Shown: positions 41,644 through 49,650 of the stretch, one piece after another | Layout: the number at the start of each line of letters is the position of its first letter | How positions within the stretch are numbered: position 1 is the first letter of the stretch | Source: an uncultured Eubacteriales bacterium | Lineage (GTDB): Bacteria; Bacillota; Clostridia; Christensenellales; Aristaeellaceae | Assembly: GCA_902781945.1 (NCBI GenBank) | Contig: CACZLE010000011.1 | Location: forward strand, 1 to 49,650 | Reading direction: 5' to 3' | Length of the DNA: 49,650 nucleotides | Position numbers and translations under genes: made by a program | The notes under the pieces: generated by a model | What the model saw: the letters and a program-made list of their open reading frames with translations, nothing else | Database searches by the model: none | Told to the model about the DNA's origin: nothing

Positions 41644-41740
41644 GGGATGAGAACGGAGCGGTAGTGAAAGAGGCTCCGGTGGAGCCTCAGAGCCGCGAAC
41701 GGGCTTTTTCCTCAGAAAAAGTCGAATCCCGCGGGGCGCG
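41644..41740 (+). repeat. tRNA-3'-end cassette, copy B
   Basis: Copy B repeats copy A from GAGCGGTAGTGAA through the same three hairpins to 19 bases identical to the tRNA 3' end (41722-41740). The third stem keeps CTTTTTC/GAAAAAG while its loop changes from CGCA to CTCA. The opening arm is degraded to GGGATGAGA, and after GCGCG the CCA is replaced by TTGCAGG. Confidence 0.75.
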
Positions 41741-41765
41741 TTGCAGGCAAAACCCGCATAAAGCA

Positions 41766-42686
41766 CTATTCCATTATCCTCTTCTTAAAGTACCTCCCCA
41801 CCTCCGCCTGCATGCGGATGGCGGCCTCGGTGAGCGCCACGGGGTAATCGCTGACGCCGTGATGGGCTTCAAAGTTGAGATCGCCCTGGTAGCCGATGGC
41901 CTTGAGGGTATCGAGGAACAGCTCCCAGTCCACGGTGCCCGTGAAGGGCGTGCGGTGCTGATCCAGGTGGCCGTCGTTATCGTGCATATGCAGGGCCTTG
42001 ACGCGGCTGCCCAGCACGTATAGGGCGCGTTCGGGGTTCTGGCGGGCCAGGTTCATGTGCCCCACGTCCAGGCAAAAGCCGAAGCATTCCTCCCCGGCGA
42101 TGTCGTTGAGACGATCCACCCACAGGGCCGCCTCATAGGGGTCGGCGCAGGCCGCCGCCACGCGTCCGCCCTCGAAATCGCGGCAGAACATGTTTTCCAG
42201 CAGGGCCATGACGTGATATTCCTTGAGGGCCGGGATGAAGCCGCCGTAAAATTCCCGGTTCAGCGCCCATTCCTCCTCGGGGGGATGGCGCTTGGTATTT
42301 TCATTGGAAAAGGCCGGATGAATGACGCAATAGGGGCTGTCCAGGAAGCCCGTGACGGCGATGGACTTGCCGATCACCTCCACCATGCGGCGGTTGGTGG
42401 CCTCCTCACCCCTGATCCAGCAGGGATAGGGCGCATGAACCTGGGTAAAGGCGATATGATGCCGCCGGGCCGCCTCCCGATAGGGCGCCATGGCCGTCAA
42501 AAGCTCGGGCAGGGGCTGGTCCATCAGGCTGGGCGCGCCCTTGGTAATATCCCGGTAGGGCATGAACAGCTGCCCCAGGGCGAACTGGATGCCCTCGATC
42601 CCGCACCGCTCCAGCAGGGCGAAGCCTTCTTCTATACCGCCCACGCGGGCGAACAGATCGGCAGGCAGAATGGAAATCTTGTACAT
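41766..42686 (-). CDS. Sugar phosphate isomerase/epimerase-like TIM-barrel protein
   Basis: The 306-residue protein belongs to the xylose-isomerase-like / AP-endonuclease-2 TIM-barrel superfamily. Metal-binding residues fit HAPYPCW near residue 85, ALLENMF near 163 (E), CLDVGHMNLA near 203 (D, H) and KALHMHDNDGHLDQHRTPFT near 227-246. The start is the ATG at 42686 after AAAGGAG. Such enzymes isomerise or epimerise sugars or inositols; the substrate here is unknown. The last bases of the gene lie close to the tRNA-derived repeats, with convergent transcription. A hairpin-rich region precedes it. Confidence 0.8.
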   Translation of the reverse strand: MYKISILPADLFARVGGIEEGFALLERCGIEGIQFALGQLFMPYRDITKGAPSLMDQPLPELLTAMAPYREAARRHHIAFTQVHAPYPCWIRGEEATNRRMVEVIGKSIAVTGFLDSPYCVIHPAFSNENTKRHPPEEEWALNREFYGGFIPALKEYHVMALLENMFCRDFEGGRVAAACADPYEAALWVDRLNDIAGEECFGFCLDVGHMNLARQNPERALYVLGSRVKALHMHDNDGHLDQHRTPFTGTVDWELFLDTLKAIGYQGDLNFEAHHGVSDYPVALTEAAIRMQAEVGRYFKKRIME

Positions 42687-43033
42687 AGCGCCGCTCCTTT
42701 GGTAAAAAACTAACCGTATTATATCCGAAACGCCCTTTTTCGTCAATCAAAGAACCCCGTGAAAAGCTGTTTTCACGGGGCGGACCGGTGTTTCTGTCCG
42801 GCAGACAAACGGAAAAGCCGCCTTCCTTTCTCCATCCGGTCGCTTGGCGCGGGGACGATGCAGGGAGAAACACATCGCCCCGCGTCGTCTGTCCGCCTCG
42901 TCGGCCTGCTCTTGTTCAGCCGACGGTATCAGTATATCCGCCGTCGCGCGGTTTTATGCCTCCGCAAAAACTTGTCAAATATCGCAAAACATGCTATACT
43001 AAAACGTCGTTTAAATGGAAGGACGTGAGGGCA
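42687..43033. other. Hairpin-rich gap between the isomerase and plsX with overlapping divergent promoters
   Basis: No gene is supported. There are three strong stems: CCCCGTGAAAA/TTTTCACGGGG (42755-42765 and 42770-42780), CGCGGGG-a-CGATG/CATCGCCCCGCG (42848-42860 and 42873-42884) and CGTCGGC/GCCGACG (42899-42905 and 42919-42925). On the minus strand TTGACA (42973-42978), 16 bases, TAAAAC (42951-42956) could start a roughly 260-nt leader for the isomerase that would contain all three. Its -35 overlaps the plsX -35. A structured leader or small RNA is a possibility, not shown. Confidence 0.4.
42972..43000 (+). promoter_or_regulatory. Promoter for plsX
   Basis: TTGTCA (42972-42977) and TATACT (42995-43000) are separated by 17 bases. 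No FapR-type palindrome is evident around it. Confidence 0.75.
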
Positions 43034-44041
43034 TTGACCCACATTTATCTGGACGCCATGGGCGGCGACAACGCGCCCGGCTGCACGGTGGCGGGCGCCA
43101 TCGAGGCCCTGCGGGTCAACAAGGACCTGAAAATCACCCTGGCAGGCGATGAAACCGCCATCAATTCTCTTTTGAAGGACTGCGACGACGTGCGCAGCCG
43201 CCTAACCGTGGAGCACTGCAGCGAGACCATCACCAATCATGACGCCCCCGTCATGGCCGTGCGCACCAAGAAGGACAGCGCGGTGGTGAAGGGCATGCTG
43301 GCCGTGCGGGACGGCAGGGCGGACGGCTTCGTCTCCGCCGGTTCCACCGGGGCCACGCTGGCGGGCGGCATGTTCCGCCTGGGCCGCATCGACGGCATTG
43401 ACCGGCCCGCGCTTGCTCCCCTGATGCCCAACGGCAAGGACTTCTTTTTGCTCATCGATTGCGGCGCCAACGTGGACTGCAAGCCGGAATACCTGCAGCA
43501 GTTCGCCATCATGGGCGACGCCTATATGCGCTGCGTGCGGGGGCTTGATAATCCCCGGGTGGGCCTGCTCAACATCGGCGCGGAGGCCGAAAAGGGCAAC
43601 CAGCTGGTGAAGGAGACCTATCCCCTGCTGGAAAAGACCCCTGTGAACTTTGTGGGCAACATCGAGGGCCGGGACGTGACCGCCGACATGGCGGACGTTA
43701 TCGTGGCGGACGGCTTCAGCGGCAACCTGATCCTCAAATTCATGGAGGGCGTGGCCGGGACGCTGTTTGGCATGATCAAGGCCGAAATGATGAGCAGCCT
43801 GCGCTGCAAGCTGGGGGCGCTGATGGCCAAGCCCGCCTTCCGGCAGATCAAGAGAAAAATGGACTACACCGAAGTGGGCGGCGCGCCCCTGCTGGGCGTT
43901 AAGGGCGCGGTGGTCAAGGCCCACGGCTCCAGCAACGCCCACGCCATCGCCTGCGCCATCCGCCAGGCCGTCAACATGGTGGAGGGCGGCGTGGCCCCCG
44001 CCATCGAAAAGAAGCTGTCAGAAACGCTGAAAAGCGAATAA
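43034..44041 (+). CDS. plsX: Phosphate acyltransferase PlsX
   Basis: PlsX converts acyl-ACP to acyl phosphate for phospholipid synthesis at the membrane surface. The 335-residue protein has the typical start THIYLDAMGGDNAPGCTVAG, then GFVSAGSTGATLAGGMFRLG near residue 100, LIDCGANVDCKPEYLQQFAI near 142 and VADGFSGNLILKFMEGVA near 228. Start choice: TTG at 43034 has GGAAGGA ten bases upstream and begins just before the conserved region; an in-frame GTG at 43025 adds three residues but sits too close to that site. The acpP gene follows, the usual order. Confidence 0.94.
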   Translation: MTHIYLDAMGGDNAPGCTVAGAIEALRVNKDLKITLAGDETAINSLLKDCDDVRSRLTVEHCSETITNHDAPVMAVRTKKDSAVVKGMLAVRDGRADGFVSAGSTGATLAGGMFRLGRIDGIDRPALAPLMPNGKDFFLLIDCGANVDCKPEYLQQFAIMGDAYMRCVRGLDNPRVGLLNIGAEAEKGNQLVKETYPLLEKTPVNFVGNIEGRDVTADMADVIVADGFSGNLILKFMEGVAGTLFGMIKAEMMSSLRCKLGALMAKPAFRQIKRKMDYTEVGGAPLLGVKGAVVKAHGSSNAHAIACAIRQAVNMVEGGVAPAIEKKLSETLKSE

Positions 44042-44089
44042 CGCATCATCCGATGCGATACTCAATATTACAGAGGAGGACGAACCCAA

Positions 44090-44317
44090 ATGACTTTTGA
44101 CAAGGTAAAGGCCCTGATTTCCCAGCAGCTGAAAGTGCCCGCGGAGAAAGTGACCCCCGATGCCCGTCTGGTGGAGGACCTGGGCGCGGACAGCGCCAAC
44201 GTGATGGTGCTGATCATGGAAGTGGAAGATCAGTTTGGCATCATGGTAGAGGACGACGCCATCATGACCCTGAAAACCGTGGCCGACGTTGTTGCCTACA
44301 TCGATTCCAAGCTGTAA
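44090..44317 (+). CDS. acpP: Acyl carrier protein
   Basis: The 75-residue protein carries growing fatty acids on a 4'-phosphopantetheine attached to the serine in DLGADSANVMVLIMEVED. In most bacterial ACPs the motif is GADSL; here alanine replaces the leucine after the serine, a mild variation. The four-helix length and acidic character are normal. GAGGAGG precedes the ATG. It lies between plsX and rnc, as usual in Firmicutes. Confidence 0.93.
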   Translation: MTFDKVKALISQQLKVPAEKVTPDARLVEDLGADSANVMVLIMEVEDQFGIMVEDDAIMTLKTVADVVAYIDSKL

Positions 44318-44333
44318 TAAGCGCCCGCGGATG

Positions 44334-44370
44334 GAAAACAGGCTGCCATTTTCTTGCGCAGCCCGTTTTC
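44334..44370 (+). terminator. Hairpin between acpP and rnc (partial terminator)
   Basis: GAAAAC-a-GGCTGC (44334-44346) pairs with GCAGCC-c-GTTTTC (44358-44370) with one mismatch. A short T-run lies in the right arm. It may lower expression of the downstream genes relative to the abundant ACP. Confidence 0.55.
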
Positions 44371-44395
44371 TGTGCGCGGATAAGGAGTAAATACC

Positions 44396-45067
44396 GTGGA
44401 TCTGTCTAAACTGGAAAACGCTCTGGGCTACCGCTTTCAGCGGCCCGCTTTGCTGCGGCTGGCCCTCACCCATCCCTCCTGCGGCGCGGAAAACAACCAG
44501 CGGCTGGAGTTTTTGGGCGACGCCGTACTGCAGCTTTCCATGAGCGACATCGTGTTCCGCGCCCATCCTGAGCAGGAGGAGGGCGGCATGACCTTCCTGC
44601 GCGCCCGCATGGTGCGGGAGGAAACGCTGTGCGCCGTGGCAAGGCATCTGAGCCTGGGGCAGTATATGCGCATGGATCATGGCTGCGAGCTCTCCGGCGG
44701 CAGGGATAGGCCCGCCGTGCTGGCGGACGCCATGGAAGCGGTGCTGGCGGCCATCTATCTGGACGGCGGCTTTGAGCCCGCCTCCCGGGTGGTGCGCACC
44801 CTGTGGCCCAAGGAGCAGGAGGTGTCCATGCCCGTGACGGACAACAAAACCGCCCTGCAGGAATATTTGCAGTCCAAGGGCTTCCCTTCCCCCGAATACC
44901 GCACCATGGCCGAGGAAGGCCCCGCCCATCTGAAGGTGTTCACCGAGGCGGTGTTCAACCAGGGCCAGGAGATTGGCCGGGGCAGCGGCGGCAGCAAAAA
45001 GAAGGCCGAGCAGGCGGCAGCCGGCGCGGCCCTAGAAGCATTGCGCAAAGCGGAGGATGGTAAATGA
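44396..45067 (+). CDS. rnc: Ribonuclease III
   Basis: RNase III cuts double-stranded RNA, including rRNA precursors. The 223-residue protein has the signature NQRLEFLGDAVLQLSMSD near residues 34-51 with the catalytic acidic residues, a second acidic site in ADAMEAVLAAIYLDGG near 110-125 and a C-terminal double-stranded RNA-binding domain (ALQEYLQSKG ... GRGSGGSKKKAEQAAAGAAL). The start is the GTG at 44396, after AAGGAG. It overlaps smc by four bases. Confidence 0.95.
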   Translation: MDLSKLENALGYRFQRPALLRLALTHPSCGAENNQRLEFLGDAVLQLSMSDIVFRAHPEQEEGGMTFLRARMVREETLCAVARHLSLGQYMRMDHGCELSGGRDRPAVLADAMEAVLAAIYLDGGFEPASRVVRTLWPKEQEVSMPVTDNKTALQEYLQSKGFPSPEYRTMAEEGPAHLKVFTEAVFNQGQEIGRGSGGSKKKAEQAAAGAALEALRKAEDGK

Positions 45068-48000
45068 AGCTAAAAAAGCTGGAAATATTTGGCTTCAAGT
45101 CCTTTGCCCAGCGCACCGAGGTGCTCTTTAACGGCGGCATTACCGGCATCGTGGGCCCCAACGGCTCGGGCAAGAGCAACATCGGCGACGCCGTGAAATG
45201 GGTGCTGGGCGAGCAGAACCCCCGGGAGCTGCGCGGCGGCAGCATGCAGGACGTCATCTTCGGCGGCACCGAAAAGCGCAAAAAAATGGCCTATGCCGAG
45301 GTGACGCTGACCTTTGAAAACGATGACGGACAACTAAAAACCAATTACGCCGAGGTGGCCGTCACCCGCAGGCTGTACCGCAACGGGGACAGCGAGTATT
45401 TTCTCAATAAATCCGCCTGCCGGCTCAAGGATATCAAGGAGCTTTTCTATGATACCGGCGTGGGCAAGGACGGCTACAGCAATATCGGCCAGGGCCGTAT
45501 CGACGACATCCTGTCCAATAAGAGCGAGGACCGCCGCGAGGTCTTTGAGGAAGCGGCGGGCATCAGCATGTTCCGCGTGCGCAAGGAGGAAGCCGAGCGC
45601 AAGCTGAACCGCACGCTGGAAAACCTGGACCGCGTGAAGGACCTGCTGGACGAGCTGGGCAGCCGCATCGATCCCCTGCACGAGCAGGCCCAAAGCGCCC
45701 TGAAATATCAGGAATTGTCCGGCAAGCTCAAGACCCTGGAAATGAACATCTTCCTGCTGAAGCAGGATAAACTGGCCGCCCGCATGCGGGAGCTGAACGA
45801 CACCTGCGAGCAATTGCGGGACGCCCTGCTGCAGCACGAGGCCCGCTTGCAGGAAAACAGCCGCGAGCGCGCCGCCATCGACGAGGCGGTGCAGCGGCTG
45901 GACGACGCCATCGGCCAGGCCCGGGCGGAAAGCCGCCTGGCAACCGAAGAACTCCATCAGCTGGAGACCGCCCGGGACCGCATGCAGCAGCGGCAGGAAA
46001 ACTTGCAGGCCGACATCGCCCGCCTGCGGGAGGATGCCGAGAACCGCAGTGCGCGGTTGGAGGAATTGAAGGAACTGTCCAACCAGGGGGACGACCAGGA
46101 CGAAAGCGCTCAGCAGGCCTTGAAGGAGGCCCGGGAGGCGCTGGAGCAGGCGGAGACCGCCGCGGACGAGGCGTCCCTGGAGGCGGATCAGGCCGAAACG
46201 GCCCTGGACAAGCACAAGGCGGATATTTTGACCGCGGTGAACCGCCTGAGCGACGCCCGCAACACCCAGACCCAGAAGCAGGCCATGTGCACGCAGATGG
46301 AGGAATATCTGACCCGTCTGCGGGAAAACGAGACTGAATTGACCGCCCAGGGCGAGTCGCTGGAGCGCCAGCACCAGGACGCCCTGGACATGCAGCGCCA
46401 GGTCAATCAGGAATTGGACGAGGCCCGGGCGGAAGCCCAGCGGCTGGAAGCCAACGTGCGGGCCCTGGCATCTGAAAATGAAGAAAAGAACCGGCGCATG
46501 CAGCAGCTGGCGCTGAATCTGCAATCCGCCCGGGGCCGCCTCAAGACCCTGAGCGAAATGGCCCGGGACATGGACGGATACGCCAACGCCGTAAAGCGGG
46601 CCCTGCAATACGCCGCCAACGATCCCAAGGTCTGCGGCGTGGTGGCCCAGCTGATGCAGGTGCCCAAGGAACTGGAAGTGGCCCTGGACGCCGTGATGGG
46701 CGGCAGCCTGCAAAACATCGTCACCGGGGACGATGTGACGGCAAAGCGCATGATCGAATATCTGAAACGCGCCGAGGCGGGCCGCGCCACCTTTTTGCCC
46801 ATCAACACCGTGCGGCCCTATTCGCTGAGCAATGAGGAGCGCCGCGTGCTGTCCATGCCCGGGTGTCTGGGCGTGGCCAGCGAGCTGGTGACCTACGATC
46901 AGCGCTATCGGCCCGTGGTGGAAAACCTGCTGGGCCGCACCGTGGTGGCGCAGAACCTGGACGCCGCCCTGCCCATCATGCGGGCGGGCCGTTACGCCTT
47001 CCGGCTGGTGACCCTGGACGGCCAGGTGATGCACTCCGGCGGCTCCATGACCGGCGGTTCCATGAAGGGCAAGACCACCAACTTTCTGTCCCGGGAGCGC
47101 GAGATCAAGGAGCTCTCCGCCCAGGTAAAAGAGGACGAACGGGCCCTGGAAGGGCTGCGGATGGACGTATCCCAGATGCAGAGCCGCCAGGCCGAAGCCA
47201 AGCGCCTGCGCAACGAAGCCATGGAGGCCATGCATCAGCAGGAGATCGCCGTGGCCCGGGAGCAGGAGCACGTGTTCAACGCGGCCTCCGAGCTGGAGGC
47301 CCACAGCCAGCGGCTGCAAAAGACTCAGGCGGCCATCCTGCAATTGACCGAGAGCATTGCCGAGATCAAGCAGGATCTGATTTCCCTGAGCCAGGGCACC
47401 GAGGACGCCGCGGTGGACCGGGAGGCCCTGGATCAGCGCACCGAGGAGCTGCAATCCGCCCTGCGCGCCGCCCGGGAAAAGGCCGACGCCCTGCGGGAGC
47501 AGGTGACCCAGCAGAAATTGCGCTACGCCGAGCTGGAGCACAGCATCGAAACCCTGCGGCGGGACAAGGCCCGCTGGAGCGAGGAGCAGGATACCCTGTC
47601 CCTGGCCATTCAGCGCATCGAGATCAAGATCCGCGAGCAGGAAAGCGCCCTGCGGGAGACCGAAAACCAGCATGCGGCCCTGACCGACGCTGTGCAAGAG
47701 CAAACCGCCGCCGTACAGTCCGCGGACGCGGAAACGGGAAGGCTGGAGCAGCAGCGCCAGGGCGAGCTGGATCGTCAGCGTGCCCTGATGCAGGAAAGCG
47801 AGGAGCTGCATGACCGGCACACCCGGGACGGCGACCAGCTGCATCGCACGGAGCTGCTCTATTCCAAGGCGGAAAACGAGCAGAACACCCTGGCGGAGCA
47901 CATGTGGAACACCTACGAGGCCACCCTGGCCACCGCCGAGGAATATCGGCTGCCAGCAGGCGAATTCAGCCTGACGGCGGGCGAGCGGGACGCCAACGGA

Positions 48001-48627
48001 TTGCGGAAGGAGATCCGCGAGCTGGGACCCATCAATCCCCACGCGGTGGAGGAATATACCGAGACCAAGGAACGCTTTGACGACATGTCCCGGCAGAAGG
48101 AGGACATGGAGAAGGCCGAGGCCGACCTGCGCGGGCTGATCAAGCGGCTGCTGGGCCAGATGGAACGGCAGTTCGTCACCGAATTCAACAAGCTGAACGG
48201 CTTTTTCCAGGAGACCTTCGTGCGCCTTTTCGGCGGCGGTCAGGCGGAGCTCAAGCTCACCGACCCGGAGGATCCCCTGGGCTGCGGCATTGAGGTGGTG
48301 GCCCAGCCGCCGGGCAAAAAGCTGCAATTGCTGTCCCTGATGTCCGGCGGCGAGCGCGCGCTGACCGCCATCGCCATCCTGTTTGCCATGCTGAAGGTGA
48401 AGCCGTCCCCCTTCTGCATATTGGACGAGATCGAGGCGGCATTGGACGAGGCCAACATCGGATATTTTGCCGATTACCTGGTGGAATTCGCCAAGACGAC
48501 CCAGTTTGTGGTGGTCACCCACCGCAAGGGCACCATGGAGCGCTGCGACAGCCTGTACGGCGTGGCCATGGAGGAAAAGGGCGTAAGCAGCCTGGTAAGC
48601 GTGAATCTGGAAGACTACAAGGAATAA
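45064..48627 (+). CDS. smc: Chromosome segregation protein SMC
   Basis: SMC is the condensin ATPase that organises the chromosome. The 1187-residue protein has the Walker A GPNGSGKSNIGDAVKW near residue 32, long coiled-coil arms, a hinge near residues 510-680 (KVCGVVAQLMQVPKELEVAL ... GGSMTGGSMKGKTTNF) and the C-terminal signature LMSGGERALTAIAILFAML with Walker B FCILDEIEAALDEANI. The ATG overlaps the rnc stop as ATGA, so it is translationally coupled. The ScpA and ScpB partners are not in the window. Confidence 0.97.
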   Translation: MKLKKLEIFGFKSFAQRTEVLFNGGITGIVGPNGSGKSNIGDAVKWVLGEQNPRELRGGSMQDVIFGGTEKRKKMAYAEVTLTFENDDGQLKTNYAEVAVTRRLYRNGDSEYFLNKSACRLKDIKELFYDTGVGKDGYSNIGQGRIDDILSNKSEDRREVFEEAAGISMFRVRKEEAERKLNRTLENLDRVKDLLDELGSRIDPLHEQAQSALKYQELSGKLKTLEMNIFLLKQDKLAARMRELNDTCEQLRDALLQHEARLQENSRERAAIDEAVQRLDDAIGQARAESRLATEELHQLETARDRMQQRQENLQADIARLREDAENRSARLEELKELSNQGDDQDESAQQALKEAREALEQAETAADEASLEADQAETALDKHKADILTAVNRLSDARNTQTQKQAMCTQMEEYLTRLRENETELTAQGESLERQHQDALDMQRQVNQELDEARAEAQRLEANVRALASENEEKNRRMQQLALNLQSARGRLKTLSEMARDMDGYANAVKRALQYAANDPKVCGVVAQLMQVPKELEVALDAVMGGSLQNIVTGDDVTAKRMIEYLKRAEAGRATFLPINTVRPYSLSNEERRVLSMPGCLGVASELVTYDQRYRPVVENLLGRTVVAQNLDAALPIMRAGRYAFRLVTLDGQVMHSGGSMTGGSMKGKTTNFLSREREIKELSAQVKEDERALEGLRMDVSQMQSRQAEAKRLRNEAMEAMHQQEIAVAREQEHVFNAASELEAHSQRLQKTQAAILQLTESIAEIKQDLISLSQGTEDAAVDREALDQRTEELQSALRAAREKADALREQVTQQKLRYAELEHSIETLRRDKARWSEEQDTLSLAIQRIEIKIREQESALRETENQHAALTDAVQEQTAAVQSADAETGRLEQQRQGELDRQRALMQESEELHDRHTRDGDQLHRTELLYSKAENEQNTLAEHMWNTYEATLATAEEYRLPAGEFSLTAGERDANGLRKEIRELGPINPHAVEEYTETKERFDDMSRQKEDMEKAEADLRGLIKRLLGQMERQFVTEFNKLNGFFQETFVRLFGGGQAELKLTDPEDPLGCGIEVVAQPPGKKLQLLSLMSGGERALTAIAILFAMLKVKPSPFCILDEIEAALDEANIGYFADYLVEFAKTTQFVVVTHRKGTMERCDSLYGVAMEEKGVSSLVSVNLEDYKE

Positions 48628-48640
48628 AGGAGGCAGCATC

Positions 48641-49543
48641 ATGGGCTTTTTTGACCGGCTGAAAAAGGGACTGAGCAAATCCCGCGGCAACCTGACCGAG
48701 CGCGTGGACGAGCTGGTGGAAAACACCCCGGTGGTGGACGACGATTTTTATGAGGAACTGACGGATATCCTGCTTTTGTCCGACGTGGGCGTGAAGGCCA
48801 GCACCGAGATCATCGACGAGCTGCGCAGCCGCATCGAGGAAAAGAAGGTGAAGGACGCCCCCACCGCCAAGCAGATGTTCAAGGATCTGCTGACGGAGGA
48901 AATGAACATCAAGCGCCCGCCGCTGAGCTGGCCCATGGTGATGTTTGTGGTGGGCGTCAACGGCGTAGGCAAAACCACCACCATCGGCAAATTGGCCATG
49001 CGCTTCCAGGAGATCGGGCGCACCGTGATGCTGGCCGCCGCGGACACCTTCCGCGCCGCCGCGGACGAGCAATTGGCCGTATGGGCGGAGCGCGCCAACG
49101 TGCAGCTGATCAAGCACCAGCCCGGCAGCGACCCCGCCGCCGTGGTGTTTGACGCCGTGCAGGCCGCCAAGGCAAGGGGCATCGATCTGTTGATCGTGGA
49201 CACCGCCGGGCGCATGCATAATAAAAAGAACCTGATGGACGAATTGGGCAAGATGCGCCGCATCATTGATCGGGAATACCCCGAGGCCGCCGTGCGCTGC
49301 ATGCTGGTGCTGGACGCCACCACCGGCCAGAACGGCATCAACCAGGCCAAGATGTTCAAGGAGGCCGTGGAAATCAACGGCATCATCCTGACCAAGCTGG
49401 ACGGCACCGCCAAGGGCGGCGTGGCCATCGCCATCCGCCGGGAACTGAACGTACCCGTGTGGTACATCGGCGTGGGCGAGGGCATCGACGACCTGCAGGC
49501 CTTTGAGGCCAAGGAGTTCACCGAGGCGCTGTTCTCGAAGTGA
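48641..49543 (+). CDS. ftsY: Signal recognition particle receptor FtsY
   Basis: FtsY is the membrane-associated GTPase that receives SRP-ribosome complexes. The 300-residue protein has the N domain at about 1-100 (FFDRLKKGLSKSRGNLTERV) and the G domain with P-loop GVNGVGKTTTIGKLA near 106, AADTFRAAADEQL near 133, DTAGRMHNKKNLMDEL near 186 and TKLDGTAKGG near 249. It lacks a long acidic N-terminal A domain, as in many Firmicutes. AAGGAGG precedes the ATG, 13 bases after smc. This is the last gene of the cluster. Confidence 0.97.
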   Translation: MGFFDRLKKGLSKSRGNLTERVDELVENTPVVDDDFYEELTDILLLSDVGVKASTEIIDELRSRIEEKKVKDAPTAKQMFKDLLTEEMNIKRPPLSWPMVMFVVGVNGVGKTTTIGKLAMRFQEIGRTVMLAAADTFRAAADEQLAVWAERANVQLIKHQPGSDPAAVVFDAVQAAKARGIDLLIVDTAGRMHNKKNLMDELGKMRRIIDREYPEAAVRCMLVLDATTGQNGINQAKMFKEAVEINGIILTKLDGTAKGGVAIAIRRELNVPVWYIGVGEGIDDLQAFEAKEFTEALFSK

Positions 49544-49614
49544 GGAAGGGAATACGCGCTTTCTGAAGAAATCCTCATGCCGTGAACGGCCCTACCATAA
49601 ATGAAACAAAATCG

Positions 49615-49643
49615 TAGTTTCCGGGCGCAGAAAAGAGTATAAT
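49615..49643 (+). promoter_or_regulatory. Possible promoter at the right edge
   Basis: TAGTTT (49615-49620), 17 bases, TATAAT (49638-49643): a good -10 with a poor -35. It would serve a gene beyond the window. Confidence 0.45.
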
Positions 49644-49650
49644 GAACACA

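Noticed and set aside
41340..41766. Minus-strand frames across the tRNA and its repeats
   Set aside because: They translate the antisense of the tRNA and its copied 3' ends, a well-known source of spurious predicted proteins.
42755..42925. Known RNAs such as 6S, SRP or RNase P RNA
   Set aside because: The stems do not match the conserved cores of these RNAs as I know them, so only a generic structured region is reported.
45334..48726. A 1130-codon minus-strand frame opposite smc
   Set aside because: It mirrors the smc codon pattern and is rich in Gly, Leu, Gln and His, with no recognisable domain.

Overview
The window looks like chromosomal DNA of an anaerobic Clostridia-type Firmicute, probably a gut fermenter. 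The indications are strong AGGAGG-type ribosome binding sites, TTG/GTG starts, the gene order plsX-acpP-rnc-smc-ftsY, a Rex-AdhE-[FeFe] hydrogenase locus and a large intracellular pectin-degradation operon. Most of the sequence is GC-rich. Two stretches (about 1-960 and 10764-11650) are visibly more AT-rich and carry no convincing chromosomal genes. The species cannot be named from the sequence alone.

Layout: (1) 1-960: the 3' end of a small ParR-like conjugative-element gene, followed by repeats and hairpins, probably the edge or remnant of an integrated element. (2) 973-1902: a LysR regulator. (3) 2072-10763: one long co-directional cluster holding rex, an adhE gene broken by an apparent 22-nt deletion, a kinase-like (APH fold) gene, a small [2Fe-2S] protein, a PAS-containing sensory-type [FeFe] hydrogenase, a SpoIIE-type phosphatase and a group-B-type [FeFe] hydrogenase. 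This reads as a redox (Rex) and hydrogen-responsive fermentation module. (4) 11653-12750: an aldo/keto reductase with a ferredoxin-like tail. (5) 12850-17287: a TetR-led operon behind a clear promoter with an overlapping palindromic operator. (6) 17395-18776, minus strand: a decayed hybrid histidine kinase.

(7) 18903-35149: a carbohydrate locus. A divergent GH106-like gene faces a seven-gene operon (GH28, GH105, GH35, DUF5107-TPR, GH2, GH115, GH28). Genes overlap by ATGA junctions or sit a few bases apart, and the proteins have no visible signal peptides. It fits cytoplasmic breakdown of imported rhamnogalacturonan/pectin oligosaccharides; the transporter is not in the window.

(8) 35279-41293: a zinc-ribbon membrane protein, a DUF1540 protein with a structured leader, a 137-nt nested palindrome, glycogen phosphorylase, a secreted CotH-family protein and a DUF6054 protein. 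(9) 41369-41740: tRNA-Arg(ACG) followed by two copies of a cassette that repeats the tRNA 3' end and encloses three hairpins. (10) 41766-42686, minus strand: a sugar isomerase/epimerase with a hairpin-rich upstream region. (11) 43034-49543: plsX, acpP, rnc, smc and ftsY, the conserved lipid / RNA processing / chromosome / secretion cluster.

The most interesting items are the tRNA-derived cloverleaf-like repeats, the TGGTATCA repeat cluster beside the ParR-like gene, the adhE lesion with an internal ribosome binding site for the alcohol dehydrogenase half, and the sensory hydrogenase-phosphatase pair.
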